A stretch of 64,000 bases of DNA, from assembly GCA_029207755.1 (NCBI GenBank), contig JARCOQ010000012.1, forward strand, positions 18,525,740-18,589,739, in the 5' to 3' direction. The DNA is from Chamaea fasciata. Lineage: Eukaryota > Chordata > Aves > Passeriformes > Sylviidae. A program made the position numbers and the translations under genes. Position 1 is the stretch's first letter; every line of letters starts with the position of its first letter. Under the pieces are notes generated by a model that worked only from the letters and a program-made list of their open reading frames with translations, was not told where the DNA came from and searched no databases. Of this stretch, positions 37,791 to 46,016 are shown piece after piece.

Positions 37791-38201
37791 GTGAGGCAGC
37801 TGGCTGGGGACACGCCTGTGTTCGGAGGTTATTTTAGAATAAAATCTACCTCTTTGTGCCGTGCTCACCGAGTGCCAGCCTGGAGGTCAGAGGTGGGACA
37901 GTGACCCCCCACAAAGGATCACACCTGGGCTGATGGGATGGTCAAGGAAAACAAATTTTAGTCTGTTCTGGATGCAAATCTCTCTGCTGACCTAGTTCTC
38001 ATTCTCCTTTTCATTTCAGAAGCTCAGCTAAAAATCCATAAATTAAGGAAATTAACTGATGGAGCCTCCGGCATCTTTGTAAGCTATTTAAATCTTTAAA
38101 TTTACAACATCTTCTGCATATATCAAGTAATTGAACTAACTGCAGGGATGTAACTTTAATGAGAAAATTTCCCTCTTCTCCTGTAGTTTGTACTCTAGAA
38201 G

Positions 38202-38243
38202 GGAAAAAAAAAAAAGAAAAAAAAAAAAGGCAAAAAAAAAAAA
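38202..38243 (+). repeat. A-rich tract
   Basis: Three poly(A) runs separated by G or GGC, immediately left of the main CpG island. Confidence 0.9.
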
Positions 38244-38309
38244 GCTCCCCTTAGGAAAAAAGTTTCTGTTTATTCCTGCCACGGAAGAAAACTTTAACCC
38301 CCCCCCCCA

Positions 38310-38960
38310 GTTTTAGGGTGTCGTGCCCGCATCGCTCCGCGGCCGCGGTGGGGCCGGGGCGGCGCAGGCCCCGGGGCGCGGGGGGCGCTCCCGGCCGGGC
38401 CTCTCGGGGCCGCGCGCAGCGTTGCGTAACGGCCGCGCGGCGGCGCGCGCTAGTGGGCGCTGCAGCCCCGCCGAGCCGCCGGCGCGCGGGGCCGTTCCGC
38501 GGGCGCGCGGGGCCGTTCCGCGGGCGCGGAGGCGGCGGGGCCCTCCCCGCCCCCGCGCGGGGCGCGGCCGAGCGCCGGGAACGCCGCGGGGCCGCCCGCC
38601 GGCCGCGGCGCGCTGGGGCGCGGAGCGGCCCCGCACCCTCCGCCAAACTTCCGCGGGGAGCGGCGCGGAGCGGGGGCGCATTTCCCGCGGCGGCGCGCAG
38701 AAACACGCGGGCACCGGCAGCCCCGCGCCTCTGGTTGAAAGTTGAGGGAGAGATTTGCCTTTTTCTTTTTTTCTTTTTTCTTTTTTTTTTTTTTTCCCCC
38801 TTCACGGGGGGGTTTCCCTGCCGGTCCCCCCCCCGGTACGGGGGCCGGGCGAGCTGCGCGCCCGCGGAGCCGCCCGCGGAGACCCGCGCCATCGCGCCGC
38901 GCGCTCTAATTGAAATGGCGCTTTTGGCCGGGGGCGGGCTGCCAGGGCGCTCCGCAATAG
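38310..38960. promoter_or_regulatory. KCTD15: Main CpG island of the KCTD15 promoter region
   Basis: This is the most CpG-dense stretch of the window (for example cggccgcgcggcggcgcgcg, ggccgcccgccggccgcggc). It contains an E2F-like TTTCCCGCGG (38681-38690) and a 21-bp direct duplication (gcgcgcggggccgttccgcgg, about 38482-38524). A pyrimidine tract with T15 (38781-38795) splits it. It lies 7 kb upstream of the first certain KCTD15 coding exon on the same strand, the expected place for its promoter. Open frames of up to 244 codons on both strands are composition artefacts. Confidence 0.65.
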
Positions 38961-39040
38961 CACAATGCATGTCGATAGACGTCATTTGGTTTTAATGGCC
39001 TACAGGAAATTTGGCGTTTACAATGCGAGACATTAGCAAA
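38961..39040 (+). promoter_or_regulatory. KCTD15: CRE-like promoter element cluster
   Basis: Unique sequence between CpG-rich blocks with AGACGTCA (CRE consensus TGACGTCA with one mismatch, GACGTCAT at 38978-38985) and tttggcgttt (E2F-like) near 39009. It looks like ordinary promoter or conserved regulatory sequence. Binding is inferred. Confidence 0.35.
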
Positions 39041-39469
39041 GGGTGAAAGGGAGGGGGAGGCAGGCAGGATGGATGGCTGGGAATAATTGCAGCCCCCCCC
39101 GGCCCCCGAGGCCCCCCGTCCGCACCTCGGCAGCGCTGGGTGCTGCAGGGAAGGGGGGGGGTCGGCGCTATTTTTTTATTATTTATTTTTTAACTTCATC
39201 TAGTTTATCAACAAGTGCAGAGTGGGTGCTACCCTAATTGTAACAGAGGAGTCAAGAGATGTGAGAAACGTGCCCTGTGTTACTTATTTGGGAGCTGAAA
39301 ATTTATGCCTAGTTGAAAATGCCTGGGGAAATATTACATCAGACCAAATGACAATGATTAAAATCAGCTTTTTTCCCCCCTTCCCCCCCCCCCTCTTTTC
39401 CTCCTTCTTCTTTTCAGTAAGTCTGTTGAAGGACGTGACAGTGGCCTGATCCTCCCCAACACCGAACCG

Positions 39470-39605
39470 TTATCCCCCGGCAGGGCCGGGCCGGGTCGGG
39501 CCGGGCTGCGCGGGGCTCCGCGGGGCAGCGCAGGGCTCCCGCCCCGGCCGCGCCGCGCGGAGGGGCTCTGCGGGCGGCGGCGCCGGGGGCGCGGGCTGGG
39601 GAGCC
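39470..39605. promoter_or_regulatory. KCTD15: Secondary CpG island of the KCTD15 promoter region
   Basis: About 130 bases of dense CpG (ggccgggccgggtcgggccg with near-tandem 5-6-base repeats, then gccgcgccgcgcggaggggc). It is part of the island cluster at 38-42 kb. Confidence 0.5.
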
Positions 39606-39657
39606 GGCTGCCTTCCCAGCCTTATTTCATTTTCAAGGGCTGTATTTTATTTTATTC

Positions 39658-39684
39658 GGGGGTGGGGGGGTCGGGGGTGGGGGG
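39658..39684 (+). promoter_or_regulatory. KCTD15: Strong G-quadruplex motif
   Basis: G5-T-G7-TC-G5-T-G6, four G-runs of at least five with loops of 1, 2 and 1 base. It lies just right of a CpG island and about 0.5 kb upstream of a candidate first-exon donor. Short loops and long runs predict a very stable quadruplex on the + strand. Confidence 0.8.
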
Positions 39685-39779
39685 AGTACATCTGCAGACC
39701 TTCACCAAAAGGAGGGAAAAATATCCAATTTTCATCGCAAAATTAGCTAGGGCGAGAGCAAAGGGCTGAGCTAATTGTA

Positions 39780-40162
39780 GCCTAATCCTCTGCCCTGCAG
39801 GCGTTTGCAAAGCCCTGAGCAAGAATTCGCTTTTTTTCCTCCTCTTCTCCCTTCCCTCTGTTATTTAGAGACGGGATTATTGCCTTTCTTCTCATAACAG
39901 CCTCGGCAGTTTCATTTAAAGGCTTTTTTCCCCCCCTTCTCTCTCTCACACACACACACAACACGCACAAAATAAATAGGAAAAGAACCAGCAAAAACAG
40001 GGGAAGAGAGAGGAGACCAGAGCAGCTTTAAAAATAATAATAATCACAGCAGGATCTGCGGAGCAAAGATAGTAATAAAAGCAAAAAGCTGAGCCCATCC
40101 ACACACAGCCCCGGCAGAGCCCAAAGCCAAAGGGGGGCTCGCAGATCTCTTCTGTGCTCAAG
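39780..40162 (+). other. KCTD15: Candidate untranslated first exon B of KCTD15 (best donor)
   Basis: This is 5'-UTR-like sequence ending at an excellent donor, GCTCAAG|GTAAGG (40162/40163), immediately followed by a CpG island as in many first introns. The left boundary is a guess, as no TATA box or initiator fixes it. Splicing to the acceptor at 45840 would join a UTR to the exon with the KCTD15 start codon. In human KCTD15 an upstream exon can add an N-terminal extension before MSRLSL, and no equivalent coding sequence was seen here. Confidence 0.4.
39946..39966 (+). repeat. Short (CA)n microsatellite
   Basis: Cacacacacacacaacacgcac within the candidate 5' UTR exon. Confidence 0.85.
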
Positions 40163-40301
40163 GTAAGGACGGCGGCAGCGGCTCCCGCAGCCGCCCGTGC
40201 GCCCGCCCGTGCGGGGCCGGAGCGCGCCGTGCGCGCCGCGCCGTGCATCGCATCGCGCCTCACCGCGCGGTCCGCGCCTGCTCGCGCTCCTTCCCCCCCC
40301 A

Positions 40302-40303
<2 letters not shown>

Positions 40304-40353
<50 letters not shown>
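40304..40353 (+). repeat. Poly(T) tract, 50 nt
   Basis: An uninterrupted run of 50 T, the longest homopolymer of the window, directly inside a CpG island. Confidence 0.95.
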
Positions 40354-40354
<1 letters not shown>

Positions 40355-40466
40355 GAAAGTGCCTCTTCAAACTCAGTCGGCTGCCGGCTCCGGGGAGCAG
40401 CGGCGGAGGGGTGTTTTTTTAAAGCTACAGGATCCATTTGCAGCCGCCCCGCGTTGGTAGCGCCGC

Positions 40467-40515
40467 GCGTGTGTGTGCCTGTGTGTGTGTGTGTGTGCGT
40501 GCGTGCGTGTGTATG
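40467..40515 (+). repeat. (TG)n/(GTGC)n microsatellite
   Basis: The tract tgtgtgtgcctgtgtgtgtg, then tgtgtgcgtgcgtgcgtgtg: imperfect TG repeats with CpG-containing variants. Confidence 0.9.
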
Positions 40516-40944
40516 TTTTGTTTTGCTCCGCTCCAGCATGGGCAGCGCCGGCGGAGCCCCGCGGCCCGGGGTGCCCGCGCTCCCACTGCCCCCCCGGCCC
40601 CGGCTCTGAAGACGGCCAAGCGCCAGCGCGGCGGAGGCAGCGCGGCTCGCTCCGCGCTCTCGCATGGTACACGCGGAGCCGCGGGCTCGGGCGGGCGGAG
40701 GGAGCGCGGGGTGCGCGGGCCGGGGCGCGGGGCCGGCGGCGGGGCGGCTCGGCACAAAGGGAAGGCGGGCGACAATGGGGAGCGCCGCGTATGGAAAACA
40801 CGGGCGGGCTGTGAATGAAACTCTGGCGCCAGTGAGAGTGGAAGGCTTGGTTTGGGGTAGACTTCAAACCACTCTAGGCTATAGTTTGCATTCCTGCTCC
40901 TGCATGCGATGTGGCACACTTCTGCAAAATTAATACATTAGCCT

Positions 40945-41082
40945 GGCTAATGCTCACCACCATTGGCTGCGCGGAAAATGTGCAGGATCGGGGATTCGGG
41001 CTTGACTTTTTTTTTCTTGCATTCATCTAAGACATCTCCTTTCTTGTTATGTGGGAATAAGTAAAGGACGCCATGTTGTGCC
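40945..41082 (+). promoter_or_regulatory. KCTD15: Promoter-like unique segment with CCAAT box
   Basis: The motif ccaccattggctgcgcggaa carries an inverted CCAAT box (ATTGG, 40962-40966). Further right, ggacgccatgttg resembles a YY1-type site. It is unique sequence between CpG blocks in the KCTD15 5' region. Function is inferred from motifs only. Confidence 0.35.
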
Positions 41083-41104
41083 TTTTTTTTTTTTTTTTTT
41101 TTTT
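41083..41104 (+). repeat. Poly(T) tract, 22 nt
   Basis: An uninterrupted run of 22 T in the KCTD15 5' region. Confidence 0.95.
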
Positions 41105-41319
41105 GGTTGAATTTTACCTTTGGGCGTACAGTGTGTTTCAAAAGAAAAAGGCAGAAGTTGAGTGACCGGGTGCGTTGCTCGCTGGTGATTTCCCTGACCA
41201 TCAGTAGGGAAAAGCATTTGGGTGACGTGAAACTTGCACTAAATAGAGTGGAGACTGCCAGGGAGAGGCGGGTTACGGGGTGGGGGGGGGAGAGAGGGAG
41301 GAAGGAAGAAAGCCTTTCC

Positions 41320-41345
41320 TTTTTTTTTTTTTTTTTTTTTTTTTT
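41320..41345 (+). repeat. Poly(T) tract, 26 nt
   Basis: An uninterrupted run of 26 T between a G/A-rich tract (41277-41312) and a G- and C-rich stretch to its right. Confidence 0.95.
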
Positions 41346-41459
41346 GGTGGGGGGAGCAACCAGCGCTTCAGAGGGAGTTCCCCCTTCCCCTCCCCCCCCT
41401 TCCCCCCCAAAAGTTTTGGGCACGGTCTCTCGGTGCAGTGTTCAGTAAAGCAGCGTGGA

Positions 41460-41634
41460 GGTGTGTGCAAATGTTTATGGACTTTTAATTTTGGAGCCAC
41501 CGAGCCCAGGGTTTGGTAGCCCCCCCGGCCCGCTTTGTCTTTGGGCTGGGAGCACGGCGTGGCGTGGGCAAGTAGTCTCGGAGTGGCTGAGGAGGCAGAC
41601 CGAGCGGTCGCCGTCCCTGCTCAGACAGACAAAG
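41460..41634 (+). other. KCTD15: Candidate untranslated first exon C of KCTD15
   Basis: Sequence ending at a good donor, CAGACAAAG|GTAATT (41634/41635), within the last CpG-rich block (41520-41940). The frame before the donor is open and would be in phase 0 with the KCTD15 exon, but the translated residues do not resemble the known KCTD15 N-terminal extension, so I regard it as untranslated. The left limit is arbitrary. Confidence 0.35.
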
Positions 41635-41945
41635 GTAATTGCCCAGTCTGGCTGTGCCCCTCCGGCAGCGCCGGGCGCAGCCCGGGCACGCAGGCGCTGC
41701 CCTGCACTCACGGCAGCGCCGGGGGAACTTGTGCCCCGCAGTGCCGAGGATGGGGCGGTCGGGGGGCTGCGCTGCGTGGGTTTAGCCCCAGTGCGGCCGC
41801 TGGTACAGAAATGAAGGTCCCTGGGGAGGAAGAGCAGCTTCCCCGAGGCTCCACAGCCCGGGGGGAGCAGCCGGGCCCCGGTCGTGCGGCCCGAGCCGCC
41901 CCCAGCCCGGCTCCCCGGGAGAGCGGCTTCATGGCAGGTCCGTAA
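41520..41945. promoter_or_regulatory. KCTD15: Right-most CpG island of the KCTD15 promoter region
   Basis: Moderately dense CpG sequence (gcagcgccgggcgcagcccg, ggtcgtgcggcccgagccgc) spanning the 41634 donor. AT-rich DNA begins abruptly at about 41950. Confidence 0.5.
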
Positions 41946-44900
41946 ACCTGCCGTTTTCATTTCACGTCTTAAATGTGCATGAAGGAATTAAACTGCACGA
42001 GTGAATAACAGCATTAGTTTCAATTAATTTTTATCCTGGCAACAATAAACTTTAGAAACAAAGCGCTTTTACATCCTTAATTAGTCTTGCTTCCCATCTG
42101 TAGTCTTTTAAGTGCCTGCTCCTTGATTTAACTTTGTCCCTCCTTCAGAGCCGCCTCCTTTTTTATTATTTTCCTTTTTTTTTTTTTCGTTCCCCTTCCA
42201 GACTGCTGCCTGTTTCTTTCCTGCAACCTTTCACCTCCCTTGTCCCTATCTGTCTGCTCTGCTCTGTGCAGTTTATTTCTCCTGTATTTTCCCAACATCA
42301 ACAGCAGTATTGGTTACCATGGCCCCAAGCTATGTGCAGAGGTGGGAAAGCTTCATCCGCCCAAAACTTCTTACACTTTTGAAGTCTTTCTTTTAGTAGG
42401 ATCTGAAATGTATCATCTAGAGTGTGTATTAAATGAACAGTATTCCTGAAGGCTTTAGAGCAAGAAAGGCAACACCCTGGAAAATTCTGCAGTCTTTCAG
42501 CATTCTCTGCCCTAGGGTTATAGCCCTGGGCACGGAGCTGAATGGAGCTCTTACAACTGCCTTCTGTTTACCTTTTATGGTTAAAATAACAGCTTAGCAA
42601 AGAAGCAACTTCATGGAGAAACGATTCAGTGAAATCATCTCAAGCTGTAGCAGCATAGCTAGTTTAATCACCCCTAGAGAGCTGAACAACTGTGAGCACA
42701 ATGGGACACAAAATCATTTTGTGTGTAAATGAGCATGGCATTGTGATTATTTCACTTTGCATGGGCAAATAGTTTTTACAAGCAGTTAGCTTAGGAAGGC
42801 AGAAAAAGATAAGCTGGCTCTGAAAGATCTTGGTGTGTAATGTTTGAAAAACTAAATATTCACATAATTTGGGAATCAGGCTCTATTGATTTTGCCTTCA
42901 GCAGGTTCCGTGTGTTACTTATTAGAGCAGGGTTATTGCCTGTGCCACTAGTTGGGATGCTGTATCCTGTTGTAGGCAACTAAAGAGCAAGGATTATTTT
43001 ACATGGTTTAATAAATGAAGTTTGTTAGTGTTTCTGCGATATTTACCCTTAAGGTTTTAATTTTCTCATCCATATTAGAAAATATGTGCATAAAGACTTT
43101 CACTGGATAAATACATTTAGGATTTTGCTTTGTGCATAAAATAAGTACATTACTCAGTGTGATGAATTTTAGCTGTGTGTTACATTAAGAAGAGGAAGGA
43201 GTCATTAAGAAAGGGTTATGGTACCTTAAGAAATGGGGGGGTTTTTTTGGGCTTGCTTTTTTTTTTGGAGCAATCGTGCCCTTTATGTAGTGCTTTGCAG
43301 TTGTGCCTCTTGATAATTTGCTCGTACAAAAATGATTGAATTTCACAATTTTAATAAAAATCCAGGATTCATTTTTAAATATGAATCCTCTCCAGCCAGT
43401 GTTTTAATTCCCCTTCTCTTCCTCTCCCCCCCAAAGCCAGTGGCACCTTCAATAAGTATGAAAAGCCATAAAAGTTTGAGAACTATTTTAGCTTTCCAGT
43501 GATTTTCTATAATTAAGTGTTTTTTCAACACATGCTCTAGCTGAGAAATGCCAAAAGCAGAGGATTGTTCAAAAGGTCCCTCCAGTGAATAGTATAAATT
43601 AAATATCTACTGTGTGAGTATGGCCTCACTGAGAATCTCAGTCTTTACAGATCAAGGAATTTACTGGTATACTAACATTAAACAAAATCCTAAGATAGCA
43701 GCAGTGTTTAAATATGCACAAATAGATTCGTATCACTTGATCTTTAGCTATCTGTGCATATTTTAAAACTGATGTCTGTATTTCAAGACAAATGGTTAAA
43801 TGTAAGACACATTTGCAGAGGACTGCAAGTCCTTTGATTTCATTTGGAAATTGTAACAAGGGGTGCAGATGAGCCCTAATTAGACTCTTGTTTTGTGAAA
43901 CTGCATGAGATTTATTTCTAAGGCAGCCCTGTACCGTGCAAGGTCTTTACCTTTATCATTAGTGATAATGGTTGGGGTCTGAACAAAGACAGGGTTGACA
44001 TTCAGCCTGGATCTTCTGACCCTTTCGTTTAAGTGAAGGAGTAGAGACTGAACATGAGTTTACAGTGCTCTTTGGTAAGAAAAAAACCAGCAACCTTTGT
44101 CTGTGTTGGCAGACAGATTAGTAAACACGTTGCTAAAACACTGTAGGTACTTACCTACTAAGTTGTTTTTAAAAGTTAGTTGTTTTATTTATGCTGTATG
44201 ACATATTTACTGAAGGTTGGCCACAACAAGCTCTTGTGGGAAACAAGAAAGCAACATCTTCGGTCATGAAAGGATTCAGTCACTTTCCTTGAAGGTGGTG
44301 CTGTAGTGAAAATGTTAATGCCCAATTTTGCATCGGCTGACACAGAAGTCCTAGGACAGAGTTGGCATTTGCTTCGTGTTCAGTGCAGATGTCCGTCCAG
44401 CCTCTGAAGAGACAAGGATGTGGATTCATAATGGGGTGATGTATTTCTGTGCTGTAGATGCAAGAAATTCTTAGGAGCTAACCAAGATGAAATACAGTAA
44501 ATGGAGATGTTGTGATGACTTTGTGAAGCTGTTCAGATGTGTTAAGATTTTTCAATCCCTTTCTCTGTAGCTTGGAAATTATTTTACGAAGAATGTTGCT
44601 CATTTATGTTCGTCAAGTGGCGTAGTCGGGCATCTCGTGCAAAATAACTGCTAAGAGAAAGGCAAGACCAGCTTTAGATTTCTTAGAAACATAGTCAAAG
44701 TGATGTGGGAGAAATAGAAATCCACTTTGCAGTGCTGCATGTAAAGTGCTTGTCAGATGCAGGGAAGAGCCTGGGCGCTTGGTAGCATGCTTGAATTACA
44801 AAATACCAGGAAAATTAGATTATATTCAGAAATGTCTTCAACTATAATGTTTTGCATGTGTTGCTTTCCCCATAAGGGGGAGAATGGATGTACATTTTCT

Positions 44901-45840
44901 TAAACTTTTCTAAAAGGGTTTTTACCGTTTGACCTGTGTGCCGTCTGTACCGTCTGAACTGAAATCAGCTTTGAGACACACGTTTTGTGCAGAATGAGCT
45001 CTGCTTTTCTGAAGAAGAGAATTGAGGAATTTTCTTTTGCTTGGTTGTCCTGTTCATTTTTAAGACATTTCAGTATTTTTAGCTTTGATTTTGCTGAAAA
45101 TTTTTGGATTCAGTTCAGTAATTTCACTAATTTTCCAATATTTTTAGGTGGATTGCATTAGGTGCATTGTGGAATTTATAATTTCACGTGCTAGATTGTA
45201 CAGTGCTTTCTTGTCCTGAAAGCATGGGTCAGTTTATTTATCTTTCTGTTTTCACTGCTGCCAGGTATTAATTGCTTTCAGTTTGAAAGCTTACTAGTTG
45301 TTTAGGTCTAATATTAAGGCTTAACTGAAAATTATCCATTTATTTCACAATTATTGAAAATAGGCCAGAAAATTGATCTTAGTTTGATGTGAAATTTACT
45401 ACATGTATAAACTAAATGCCTTAGGTACTGAGGAAGTCACTAATTTAGAGGTGTCTTGTTACTGAGACAAACTTGCAAAAACCCCCTGAATCCCAATTCA
45501 CAAATTGCTTATTCGTTTGTCAGGGGATATTTCACATCTAACACATAAGCCCACGACCTTTAATTAGAATTTTGCAGTTTGTTTTATGCCCCTTGAGGCT
45601 GACACCTTGAAATTTTTTTTTCTTGATTTCTTATTGCTAATAAGCATCTTTCTCTTCCCCTCTGGTACTTGGAAGAAAATGATGCAAATACACTTAATTA
45701 CAGTGGTGGCAATAATTTGTTAGCTGAATATGTGATCAGGCAGATGCAAAAATGATCTGATTAGATCTGTGATCACACTGGAAAGAAAGGTAACACACTG
45801 CAACATTTAAGGGAAACTGTTCTTTTTGCTCCCTTTGCAG
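41946..45840 (+). other. KCTD15: KCTD15 5' intron
   Basis: About 3.9 kb of AT-rich unique sequence up to the acceptor ctttttgctccctttgcag| at 45840. No repeat or gene was recognised. The segment at about 45640-45780 (atgatgcaaatacacttaat, octamer- and homeobox-like motifs) could be a conserved enhancer, but this cannot be judged without alignment. Confidence 0.5.
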
Positions 45841-46016
45841 GAGGGAAGAAGCATGTCCCGTCTGTCTCTAACACGGTCCCCGGTTTCTCCTCTGGCTGCT
45901 CAAGGAATTCCTCTCCCAGCTCAACTCACCAAGTCCAACGCTCCCGTGCACATCGATGTAGGAGGACACATGTACACCAGCAGCCTTGCTACCCTCACCA
46001 AGTACCCAGACTCCAG
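45841..46016 (+). CDS. KCTD15: KCTD15 first recognisable coding exon (N-terminus and start of BTB domain), partial gene
   Basis: Exon between a strong acceptor (ctccctttgcag, AG at 45839-45840) and the donor CTCCAG|GTAAAG (46016/46017). It enters in phase 0 (GAG GGA AGA AGC) and leaves in phase 2 inside an Arg codon. The likely start is ATG at 45853 (A at -3), giving [18 protein letters not shown], a Ser/Pro-rich tail, then [20 protein letters not shown], the beginning of the BTB/T1 domain. From memory it is identical to human KCTD15 across all 55 residues; the paralogue KCTD1 differs (MSRPLITRSPASPL). KCTD15 is a pentameric BTB adaptor that restrains neural crest formation by repressing AP-2alpha and Wnt activity. 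The human gene can add an upstream N-terminal extension in frame with this exon. The rest of the BTB domain and the C-terminal domain are not in the window. Confidence 0.95.

Larger units (their letters stand above)
40140..40780. promoter_or_regulatory. KCTD15: CpG island with embedded poly(T) and (TG)n
   Basis: Dense CpG blocks at 40170-40300 and 40540-40760 flank a 50-nt poly(T) (40304-40353) and a (TG)n run (40467-40515). It belongs to the KCTD15 island cluster and overlaps the candidate first intron. Multiple overlapping open frames here are artefacts of GC content. Confidence 0.55.

Noticed and set aside
38251..38995. Long open frames (up to 244 codons) on both strands of the CpG island
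   Set aside because: GC-rich DNA is poor in stop codons. The frames overlap on both strands and have low-complexity Arg/Ala/Pro composition with no recognisable family.
39946..40919. Open frames of 126-269 codons around the poly(T) and (TG)n tracts
   Set aside because: They translate homopolymers and dinucleotide repeats (poly-Lys, poly-Phe, His-Thr repeats) plus CpG-island sequence, and are not protein genes.
41455..41634. Coding upstream exon giving an N-terminal extension of KCTD15
   Set aside because: The frame is open and the phase fits, but the residues before the donor do not resemble the known extension (MPHRKERPSGSS…), and the upstream start would be non-ATG.
45841..46016. KCTD1 instead of KCTD15
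   Set aside because: The N-terminus reads [18 protein letters not shown] and …KYPDSR. As I recall, KCTD1 has MSRPLITRSPASPL and KYPESR.
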